From assembly GCA_021799495.1 (NCBI GenBank), contig JAJZAI010000033.1:1-39668 (forward strand): a DNA stretch of 39,668 nt. The letters are read 5' to 3'. Source of the stretch: Deltaproteobacteria bacterium. GTDB lineage: Bacteria; Desulfobacterota; Binatia; Binatales; Binataceae. The position numbers and the translations under genes were made by a program. Shown piece after piece: positions 33,970 to 39,668 of this stretch. How positions within the stretch are numbered: position 1 is the stretch's first letter; the number at the start of each line of letters is the position of its first letter. The notes beneath the pieces were generated by a model. That model was not told the DNA's origin. It did no database searches and saw only the letters and a program-made list of their open reading frames with translations.

Positions 33970-34908
33970 CTACCTGCCAAACGCCTTTTTCAGCTCGGCG
34001 CAGCAGTCCGCGATCGCTTGTCTGCCCGCATCCAGCTTCGCGCCCATCATCACGAAGCCGTGGCATACGCCGGGATAGCGCTTGATTGCCGCCGGCACGC
34101 CGGCCTTGCGCAGGGCCTCGCCGTAGGCCTCGCCCTCGTCGCGCAGCGGATCGATCGCCGCCGTCAGCACGTATGCGGGCGGCAGGCCGGCCAGGCTCTT
34201 CGCGCAGGCCGGACTGAAATAGGGATTGGTCTTTTCCGCCGGACTGTTCATGTAATGGTCGTAAAACCAGACCATGTCGCCACGCGACAGGATAAAGCCG
34301 TCCTGTGTGAACTCGCGCTGCGAAGCCGATTCCTTCGACCAATCGGTCGCGGGATAGATCAGAAGCTGAAACGCGATCTTCGGGCCGCTGCGATCGCGCG
34401 CCATCTGCGAAACCACCGCGGCCAGATTGCCGCCCGCGCTGTCGCCGCCGACCGCGATCCGGTTCGCGTCGATCCCGAGCGCCGCCGCGTTCCGCGCCAC
34501 CCACCCGGTCGCCGCTAAACAGTCTTCCGGCGCCGCCGGAAATTTGTATTCGGGCGCAAGCCGATAATCGACCGACACGACGACGCATCCGGCGCCTTTG
34601 GCCAGCGCGCGGCAGACTTCGTCATGCGATTCGATATCGCCGATCACCCATCCGCCGCCGTGAAAATAGACCAGACCGCCCATCGGCGCGACGCCCGCCG
34701 GCGTATAGACGCGCACCGGAATTTCGCCTGCCGGACCCGGCACGCGCCGGTCCTCGACCTTCGCCATCTGCTCCGGCTTCCCGCCGAACACCTGCACCAA
34801 GAGTTTGATGCCTTCTCGGGCCTCCGCCGGCGTCATCGCGTTGAACGGCTTGCCGCCAGCCGCGGCGATCGTGTCCAGTATCGCTTTCATCTGCGGATCG
34901 AGTTCCAT
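33970..34908 (-). CDS. HSL-family (family IV) alpha/beta hydrolase/esterase
   Basis: A 312-residue carboxylesterase of the hormone-sensitive-lipase family: oxyanion motif HGGG (83-86), nucleophile GDSAGG (Ser157), Asp253 (AIDPLRDEG) and His283 (CHGF). An N-terminal cap region (about 1-55) is typical. ATG at 34908 is supported by GGAG eight bases upstream; a longer frame from 35007 lacks support. It likely cleaves short-chain acyl esters. It is divergent from the cyclase-family gene at 35112 across about 200 bases. Confidence 0.9.
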   Translation of the reverse strand: MELDPQMKAILDTIAAAGGKPFNAMTPAEAREGIKLLVQVFGGKPEQMAKVEDRRVPGPAGEIPVRVYTPAGVAPMGGLVYFHGGGWVIGDIESHDEVCRALAKGAGCVVVSVDYRLAPEYKFPAAPEDCLAATGWVARNAAALGIDANRIAVGGDSAGGNLAAVVSQMARDRSGPKIAFQLLIYPATDWSKESASQREFTQDGFILSRGDMVWFYDHYMNSPAEKTNPYFSPACAKSLAGLPPAYVLTAAIDPLRDEGEAYGEALRKAGVPAAIKRYPGVCHGFVMMGAKLDAGRQAIADCCAELKKAFGR

Positions 34909-35111
34909 CTGATGCGCTCCCCATGGTCGAGATTGGCCGTTCCCCGGACCGGCAATCGCGATCCTTAGGTAATCGGCCGCTTCAGCGCAAGCGCCTCCGG
35001 ATTTCACCGCGCGGCCCGGATCGTAGTAGGCTTTCGGCGCCGCCGCAGCAAAAATCCGCCGGCGCCTGACGCTCGATCGATCGGACGCCGCACGGCGGGA
35101 GGATAATGATT

Positions 35112-36077
35112 ATGGCCAACAAACCCGTCAGCTTCGCCGAATTGCTCAAGGACGCTCCCAAAAACTGGGGAAAATGGGGGCCCGACGACGAAATCGGCGC
35201 GCTCAATTATCTCACCAGCGCCGAGGTTCTGCGCGGCGCCCGCGCGATCAAAAGCGGCAAGGTTTTCATGCTCGGCGTTCCCCTCGCGCGGCCCGAAGGC
35301 GACCCGCTCTATCCGTCGCGCTCGCAGCCGATCCGCACGATGGCGATGGACAAGGGATTTTACGAAAACGGCCTGGCGCATCCGTTTCCGGGCGGGATGG
35401 AATACGCCGACGACGTGATCGTGATGTATCTGCAGGGCACCACGCAGTACGACGCCCTCGGCCACGTCTGGTACGGCGACAAGCTCTACAACGGCTATGA
35501 CGCCAAGACCACGACCGGCGGCCTGCGCAAATGCTCGATCGAGCCGATTGCTAACCACGGCGTGGTCGGCCGCGGCATCCTGCTCGATATCGCGCGGCTG
35601 AAAGGCAAACCCTCGCTCGACGCCAACGAACCAATCACCGTCGCCGACCTCGAGGCCGCCGCCAAACGCCAGAACTGCACGATCGAGAAACACGACATCC
35701 TGCTGATCCGCACCGGATGGCTGAAACGGTTCTACGATCACGGCTTCCAAGGCATCTTCCCCAACGGCGAGTTCAGGGAACCGGGCCTTGCCTACAGCCC
35801 GGAGATGGTCAACTGGGTCCATCGGATGGAGATTCCGTCGATCGGCTCCGACACTATCGCGACCGAACAGACGCTGAACGAAGAGGCGGGCGTGATGATT
35901 CCGCTGCACGCCGCGTTGCTCCATGACCAAGGCGTGATTTTCAACGAAATCGATTGGCTCGAAGACCTGGCCAACGATTGCGACAAGGACGGCCAGTGGA
36001 CCTTCATGTTTGTCGGCGCGCCGCTCAAGGTGGTGCGTGGCGCGGGTTCGCCGGTCAATCCGGTCGCCATCAAATAG
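35112..36077 (+). CDS. Cyclase-family metal-dependent hydrolase (paralogue)
   Basis: A 321-residue paralogue of the protein at 1826-2797: same opening (DDEIGALNYLTSAEVLRGAR), same altered metal motif (TQYDALGHV, Gln replacing the usual His of GTH), same late IGSDTIATEQ and FVGAPLKVVRGAGSP. ATG at 35112 is nine bases after GGGAGG and is preferred over ATG 35106. The family hydrolyses cyclic amides or lactones of aromatic origin. The muconolactone-isomerase-like gene 39 bases downstream on the same strand suggests a small ring-cleavage unit; the substrate is inferred, not shown. Confidence 0.85.
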   Translation: MANKPVSFAELLKDAPKNWGKWGPDDEIGALNYLTSAEVLRGARAIKSGKVFMLGVPLARPEGDPLYPSRSQPIRTMAMDKGFYENGLAHPFPGGMEYADDVIVMYLQGTTQYDALGHVWYGDKLYNGYDAKTTTGGLRKCSIEPIANHGVVGRGILLDIARLKGKPSLDANEPITVADLEAAAKRQNCTIEKHDILLIRTGWLKRFYDHGFQGIFPNGEFREPGLAYSPEMVNWVHRMEIPSIGSDTIATEQTLNEEAGVMIPLHAALLHDQGVIFNEIDWLEDLANDCDKDGQWTFMFVGAPLKVVRGAGSPVNPVAIK

Positions 36078-36116
36078 GTCGGAGTTTTTACCTCATCTGA
36101 AGGAGATGAAACAAAG

Positions 36117-36437
36117 GTGTTGTTCCTGCTGAAAGTCTATATCGACAAGCCCGCCCAGACCTCGAACAAGGAATTTTATTCGGTCTGGCTGAAGGAATCG
36201 CAGGCCGCGCTCGAAGCGGTCAAAGGCGGCGCCATCAAGGGCATCTGGAAGGCGGCGGGCCAGCCGATCGTCATCGCGATCCTGGACTTGCCGAATCACG
36301 ACGTGCTCGACCAGGCGATACATCAGTTGCCGATCTGGAAGCTTGGCTACTCGCACGTCGCCAAAGATATCGAGATAATTCCGATCCGGCCTTACGAAAA
36401 CTGGGCCGAGGACCTGAAATCCCTCGCCGAAGGGTAA
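36117..36437 (+). CDS. Muconolactone delta-isomerase-like protein
   Basis: A 106-residue ferredoxin-like protein starting MLFLLKVYIDKPAQ (GTG at 36117, with AGGAG at 36101-36105 about 11 bases upstream), resembling the muconolactone isomerase family. Those enzymes isomerise muconolactone in the beta-ketoadipate pathway. The C-terminal part (WKLGYSHVAKDIEIIPI) is longer than in classical CatC. No other catechol-pathway gene is nearby, so the name gives the fold and not a proven activity. It is likely co-transcribed with the cyclase-family gene. Confidence 0.78.
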   Translation: MLFLLKVYIDKPAQTSNKEFYSVWLKESQAALEAVKGGAIKGIWKAAGQPIVIAILDLPNHDVLDQAIHQLPIWKLGYSHVAKDIEIIPIRPYENWAEDLKSLAEG

Positions 36438-36443
36438 AAGCAA

Positions 36444-36484
36444 CGGCCGGCGGCGCGCGTCACCTGGCATCGCGCCGCCGGCCG
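36444..36484. terminator. Bidirectional hairpin between convergent genes
   Basis: A perfect 14-bp GC-only stem (36444-36457 with 36471-36484) and a 13-base loop lie between the isomerase-like gene (rightward) and aroA (leftward). There is no U-run. It is placed to end both transcripts. Confidence 0.7.
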
Positions 36485-36509
36485 AATCAATCTGTCGCCA
36501 AGCGGCGGA

Positions 36510-37793
36510 CTATCGTCTGAGCCGCTCCAAATCGTCAAAAAAATCGGGCCACGTCTTCGCGACGCATCCGGGGTTCCTGATTCGGAGACCGGCCGCTTTC
36601 AGCCCCGCCACGGCGAACGCCATCGCAATCCGATGGTCGTCGTAAGTTTCGATCGCCGCGGGACGCAGCGGCGACGGCTGGATCTCGAGCCCGTCGTCGA
36701 ATTCGGCGACGGCCGCCCCCGCGCGGCGCAGTTCGGTCGCCAGCGCCGCAATCCGGTCGCTCTCGTGATGGCGAATAAAGGCGACCTTGCGAATCCGCGT
36801 CGCCGTGCTGGCGAACGGCGCGATCGCGGCGAGCGTCGGCACAACATCGGGAATGGCGTTAAGCTCCGCATCGACGCCGTTGAGCCGGCCCGTTCCGGTA
36901 ATCGCGACGGCGTCGTCGCGCCACTCGACCTTCGCGCCCATCCGCGCCAGCAGATCGATAAAGCGCGCGTCGCCCTGCACGCTCTGGCGGCCAAGTCCGC
37001 GAATTACGACCGTGCCGCCCACCAGCGCCGCAGCGGCGGCGAAATAGCTGGCCGCCGTAGCGTCCGGTTCCACGGTGAAATCCTGCGGATGATAGCGCTG
37101 GCCGCCCGGAACCACTATTTCGGCGCCGTCGGACACGCTCCGGGCGCCCCATTGCCGCATCAGCGCGAGCGTCATTTCGATAAACGGACGGGCCGCGTCG
37201 CCGCGCGTGGTCAAGCGCAGGCCGCGCGGCCAGAGCGCCGCCGGCATCAGCAGGGCCGAAACGAATTGCGACGACTGGCTGGCGTCGATTTCGGCGCCGC
37301 CGCCCGCGCAACGCTCGCCATGCATGTCGATCGCGATCGGCGGGCGGCCGTCGCCGCGCTCGCTCGCCGCGTCCACGTCCAGCGCGCGGAGCGCGTCGAG
37401 AAGCGGGCCGATCGGCCGCTCGCGCATCCGCGCGTTGCCGTCGATTCGGTAGCGGCCGCGGCCCAGCGTGACGAAGCCGGCCAGAAAGCGCATCGCCGTG
37501 CCGGCGCCGCCGGCATAAAGGTCGGCGTTTTTAGCGGAGATTTCGCCACCCTTGCCCAAAACGGCGATGCGGCGCGCGCCCTCGTCCACGTCGATCGCAA
37601 ACCCGAGCGCGCCCAGCGCTTCGGCCATCCGGCGCGTGTCGTCGCTGATCAGCGCGCCGCCGATCGTCGAACCGCCTTCAGCCATCGCCGCCAGCAGCAG
37701 GGCGCGGTTCGTGATGCTTTTTGAACCGGGCGGCCGCACCTCGGCGTCGATCGGACGATCAAGCGGGGCGATCGCGATTGCGTCGGGATTCAC
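36510..37793 (-). CDS. aroA: 3-phosphoshikimate 1-carboxyvinyltransferase (EPSP synthase)
   Basis: The sixth shikimate-pathway step, joining PEP to shikimate-3-phosphate. The 427-residue protein has Lys25 (RPPGSKSITNRALL), the PEP loop GGAGTAMRFL (95-104), SQSSQFVSALLM, IPDVVPTLA and HHESDRI. The residue equivalent to E. coli Pro101 in the PEP loop is Phe103, which is not the class I sequence. The start is GTG at 37793 with GGAG four bases before. The only visible neighbour relation is the convergent isomerase-like gene. Confidence 0.94.
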   Translation of the reverse strand: MNPDAIAIAPLDRPIDAEVRPPGSKSITNRALLLAAMAEGGSTIGGALISDDTRRMAEALGALGFAIDVDEGARRIAVLGKGGEISAKNADLYAGGAGTAMRFLAGFVTLGRGRYRIDGNARMRERPIGPLLDALRALDVDAASERGDGRPPIAIDMHGERCAGGGAEIDASQSSQFVSALLMPAALWPRGLRLTTRGDAARPFIEMTLALMRQWGARSVSDGAEIVVPGGQRYHPQDFTVEPDATAASYFAAAAALVGGTVVIRGLGRQSVQGDARFIDLLARMGAKVEWRDDAVAITGTGRLNGVDAELNAIPDVVPTLAAIAPFASTATRIRKVAFIRHHESDRIAALATELRRAGAAVAEFDDGLEIQPSPLRPAAIETYDDHRIAMAFAVAGLKAAGLRIRNPGCVAKTWPDFFDDLERLRR

Positions 37794-38123
37794 GTCGCTC
37801 CGAGATTATCTACGCGACGATTAGGCACTCAAGCTCCGCATCGAGCCAAACGCTTCATACAACGCGCCATTCGCTCGATGATTGGCGAAATCTCGTAAGT
37901 GCTGGCGAAAGATAGAATCTTTCATGGACTCATCGCACGCGGCCATATCCGGATTTGAGGCGTCAGAAAGCTGACGGCTTACCAAGATACGTACAGACTT
38001 CGTGATGCTTCAGAAAATCGTTTGCTAGTCCGCAAAATGCCGCGGCTACCGTGATCGAGGGCGCGGCCGGATTGCGCCGCGATCGTTCACCGCGCGATCG
38101 CGGCCAAGGGATACTAGCCGGGG
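37794..38123. other. Intergenic region upstream of aroA
   Basis: This 330-base region lies between aroA and the basic small gene, both leftward. It includes a perfect hairpin CGTCAG-AAAG-CTGACG (37961-37976) and AT-richer sequence. A 41-codon leftward frame (37946-37821) has no ribosome binding site and atypical codon use, so it is not called. The aroA promoter must be here, but no clear -35/-10 pair was found. Confidence 0.4.
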
Positions 38124-38291
38124 TCAGACGATCTGGCCGGGTTGTGGTCCGGGAACGATCCCCGCGAGATCGTCGTCCTTGCCGCCGCCTTGTTCGCGCT
38201 GCGTATTGCGTTCGAGGGCGCGCTGGACCCGGCGTTGTTCCTTGTCCTTTTGTTTCTGCCTGCGAACCTGTTCCCTGCGACGTTTTTCCAT
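38124..38291 (-). CDS. 55-residue highly basic small protein with acidic/Pro tail
   Basis: A leftward gene of 55 residues starting at ATG 38291, with AAGGA six bases upstream. The first half is a charged helix-forming stretch rich in Arg, Lys, Gln and Glu (MEKRRREQVRRQKQKDKEQR); the end is KDDDLAGIVPGPQPGQIV. The layout of a charged helix followed by an LAGIVPGPQP-type ending resembles short conserved proteins near RNA-binding genes in related environmental bacteria, as far as I recall. It directly follows the RRM gene (107 bases) on the same strand. A nucleic-acid role is inference. Confidence 0.7.
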   Translation of the reverse strand: MEKRRREQVRRQKQKDKEQRRVQRALERNTQREQGGGKDDDLAGIVPGPQPGQIV

Positions 38292-38398
38292 CCGATTTCC
38301 TTTCGTTCGCGCGATTCGAGCGTTTTGATCGGTTCGGACGCGCCGGGGCGCGTCCGAATGGAAAAGGCCGGCGTGCGCCGGCCCAATTCCTGCCGCTT

Positions 38399-38719
38399 CT
38401 ACCAGCGATTTCGACCGCGCCCCGCGCCGCCGCCGCCACCGCCGCTGTGATCACGGTTGCCGAAGCTCGATTCGCGCGGTCGCGCTTCGTTGACCTTGAT
38501 ATTGCGGCCCTTGAGGTCGGTATCGTTCAATTGGCGGATCGCCTGCGCGACCTCTTCCGCCGTGGTCATCTCGACGAAGCCGAAGCCTTTCGACTGCCCC
38601 GAGAATTTGTCCGTGATCACCGTGGCGCTTTGCACCTGGCCGGCCTGTGAAAACAGCTCATGGAGATCGTCATTGGAGACCGTGTAGGCCAGATTGCCTA
38701 CGTACAATTTGCTGGGCAT
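38399..38719 (-). CDS. RRM RNA-binding protein with Gly-rich tail
   Basis: A 106-residue protein with one RNA recognition motif: RNP2 LYVGNL (5-10) and RNP1 KGFGFVEM (44-51), followed by a Gly/Arg tail (GGGGGGAGRGRNRW). This is the architecture of cyanobacterial and proteobacterial Rbp-type proteins, often induced by cold. ATG at 38719 is preceded by GGAGGG. Its leader contains a hairpin with a T-run (38782-38763). It is divergent from a second RRM gene at 39052. Confidence 0.92.
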   Translation of the reverse strand: MPSKLYVGNLAYTVSNDDLHELFSQAGQVQSATVITDKFSGQSKGFGFVEMTTAEEVAQAIRQLNDTDLKGRNIKVNEARPRESSFGNRDHSGGGGGGAGRGRNRW

Positions 38720-39051
38720 CGATTGCCCTCCGAAGGTTTTGCCAGAAAGCTCCGAGCAGAAAACCCGGGCTCATTCCCGGGTCGATGACAGGAACGTCCA
38801 AGCGTTGCCCGATCATCATACGCCTTTAGCCCGACCTAATGATATCCACCCGCCGCAATCGTCGGGATGGACGATTTTGCGGATTGCGATCGTGCCGCGC
38901 CGGACGCGGTCGTAAGCGGAGCGCATGTACTTATGTTCGTGGAGGGCATAGAATAAGAAAACTCGCCCTTCGGATGTGCTCTTTCCCCGAACTGCCGATC
39001 TTCGCTGATGGGGACAATCCGAACCGCCCGTAACGAACAGGAGGCGCATTT
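38720..39051. other. Shared region between divergent RRM genes
   Basis: The 332 bases hold no convincing gene. Both flanking genes have strong ribosome binding sites, but no clear promoter pair was identified for either direction. The leader of the leftward gene appears long and carries the hairpin at 38763-38782. Confidence 0.4.
38763..38782 (-). promoter_or_regulatory. Terminator-like leader hairpin of the leftward RRM gene
   Basis: Read leftward, ACCCGGG (38782-38776) and CCCGGGT (38769-38763) form a perfect 7-bp stem with a six-base loop followed by TTTCT. It lies about 44 bases before the ATG at 38719. This is the form of an intrinsic terminator, so it could attenuate the gene or end an antisense-free upstream transcript. 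No alternative fold was worked out. Confidence 0.45.
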
Positions 39052-39333
39052 ATGCCCAAGGTGTATGTTGGCAATCTTGCCAGTTCCGTAACCAGCAGCG
39101 ATCTGCTGCGGCATTTCGCGACAGCCGGCGGAGCGATCGGCGCGCTGGCGGTGACGGACCGGGCATCGGGCCAATGCCGCGGCTTCGGCTTCGTCGAGAT
39201 GGCGAAAGTGTCCGACGTCGTGGTCGCATACAGCCTGCTGAACAACAGCGTGCTCAACGGCCAATCGATCAAAATCGAACTCGACCCGGCGCTGAAAAAC
39301 GGCAAAGCCCGCAATCGCGCGATGGCGCGCTAG
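39052..39333 (+). CDS. RRM RNA-binding protein, no Gly tail
   Basis: A 93-residue single-RRM protein: RNP2 VYVGNL (4-9) and RNP1 RGFGFVEM (43-50). Unlike its divergent neighbour, it lacks a Gly-rich tail and ends in a basic stretch (KNGKARNRAMAR). ATG at 39052 is seven bases after AGGAGG. The divergent pair probably arose by duplication. It is followed by a Cys-rich small gene on the same strand. Confidence 0.9.
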   Translation: MPKVYVGNLASSVTSSDLLRHFATAGGAIGALAVTDRASGQCRGFGFVEMAKVSDVVVAYSLLNNSVLNGQSIKIELDPALKNGKARNRAMAR

Positions 39334-39385
39334 GCGCGGCTTCGCGGCCTGAACGTCCCGACGGCCGAAGGAGAATCCACTGGCG

Positions 39386-39667
39386 ATGGCATTCGCGAAC
39401 AGCAGTTGGGAAACTCATGATTTCCAGGTCAAGATGCTCGATTGGTCGGCGGCGCGCGGCTCCCGGCTGGCGTTTACGTGCCGCAATTGCAAACGCAAAT
39501 TCTGCAATTTCACCGTGCTCAGCCAGGGCGCATGGGCCGCAGACGCTGACGGGCGCGCGCTTGACGACGCCGTGAGCATCCGCTGGCTGGCTGAGATATG
39601 TCCGCGTTTGCCGAGCGTCGGCGACGACAAAGATCGCGAACGTTTGCGCGGCTCGATCCCGCAATAA
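39386..39667 (+). CDS. Small Cys-containing protein, unknown function
   Basis: About 93 residues. Cys32, Cys35 and Cys40 (CRNCKRKFC) plus Cys72 could form a zinc site, set in a basic patch. No family is recognised. ATG at 39386 is 12 bases after AAGGAG (39368-39373), which is long; an in-frame CTG at 39380 would have ideal spacing. The gene ends at the right edge of the window, complete with TAA. It may be co-transcribed with the RRM gene 52 bases upstream. Confidence 0.6.
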   Translation: MAFANSSWETHDFQVKMLDWSAARGSRLAFTCRNCKRKFCNFTVLSQGAWAADADGRALDDAVSIRWLAEICPRLPSVGDDKDRERLRGSIPQ

Positions 39668-39668
39668 A

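Noticed and set aside
37821-37946. A 41-codon leftward frame upstream of aroA
   Set aside because: No ribosome binding site, atypical AT-rich codons, and no recognisable product; it could be a relic.
1-39668. tRNA, rRNA, CRISPR or transposase genes
   Set aside because: No T-arm consensus with matching acceptor stem, regularly spaced direct repeats or DDE/recombinase motifs were seen by eye; a dedicated search could still find a divergent tRNA.

Overview
This is a GC-rich, densely coded, mostly chromosomal window from a free-living Gram-negative bacterium. The envelope genes (a probable lipoprotein, a membrane-type class 2 PyrD, an FtsB-like protein) and many housekeeping genes (pyrD, thyX, ddl, guaB, aroA, an archaeal/fungal-type asd) point to a chromosome, not a plasmid or phage. 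The blend of cyclase-family hydrolases, an EthD protein, CoA transferase and glycolate oxidase suggests an uncultured soil lineage such as Binatota/Desulfobacterota-like or Acidobacteriota. That placement is inference from gene content and codon bias only. No rRNA, tRNA, CRISPR array, transposase or phage gene was recognised.

Layout. 1-407: the first codons of a leftward gene, then palindromic repeats. 408-5388: beta-propeller protein, a cyclase-family hydrolase, and a leftward pyrD-sulfurtransferase-pcp run. 5405-6358: a visibly lower-GC island with an ImmA/IrrE-type metallopeptidase. 6359-10996: thyX, two small proteins, a family 4/5-like uracil-DNA glycosylase, and a MoxR ATPase/VWA pair. 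11113-16573: a FecR-domain secreted protein, a CHASE2 adenylate cyclase, an EthD protein and an MscS channel with a C-terminal cyclic-nucleotide-binding domain; together these could make and sense cAMP. 16713-20056: the leftward run guaB-ddl-rdgB. 20260-22327: ZIP metal transporter, MBL-fold diiron-like protein, hotdog thioesterase. 22328-23490: a gene-poor stretch holding a 36-residue lysine-rich protein with a near-consensus promoter and ribosome binding site, then an FtsB-like divisome protein. 23536-26628: CoA transferase, MFS exporter and a CopD/HemJ-like membrane protein that apparently lacks a normal start codon.

26644-32024 is a coherent glycolate module: a class V aminotransferase (glyoxylate to glycine) facing the three glycolate dehydrogenase subunits glcD-glcE-glcF. 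32071-36437 carries asd, two alpha/beta hydrolases, a second cyclase-family hydrolase and a muconolactone-isomerase-like protein. 36510-39667 ends with aroA, a 55-residue basic protein, two divergent RRM RNA-binding proteins and a Cys-rich small protein.

Points worth a second look: two small genes below usual length cut-offs (22822-22932, 38124-38291); a probable ACG start or start-codon loss at 26203; a 108-bp gapless inverted repeat pair about 6.9 kb apart; the cyclase/FecR/cyclic-nucleotide-channel neighbourhood; and leader hairpins before guaB and the leftward RRM gene.
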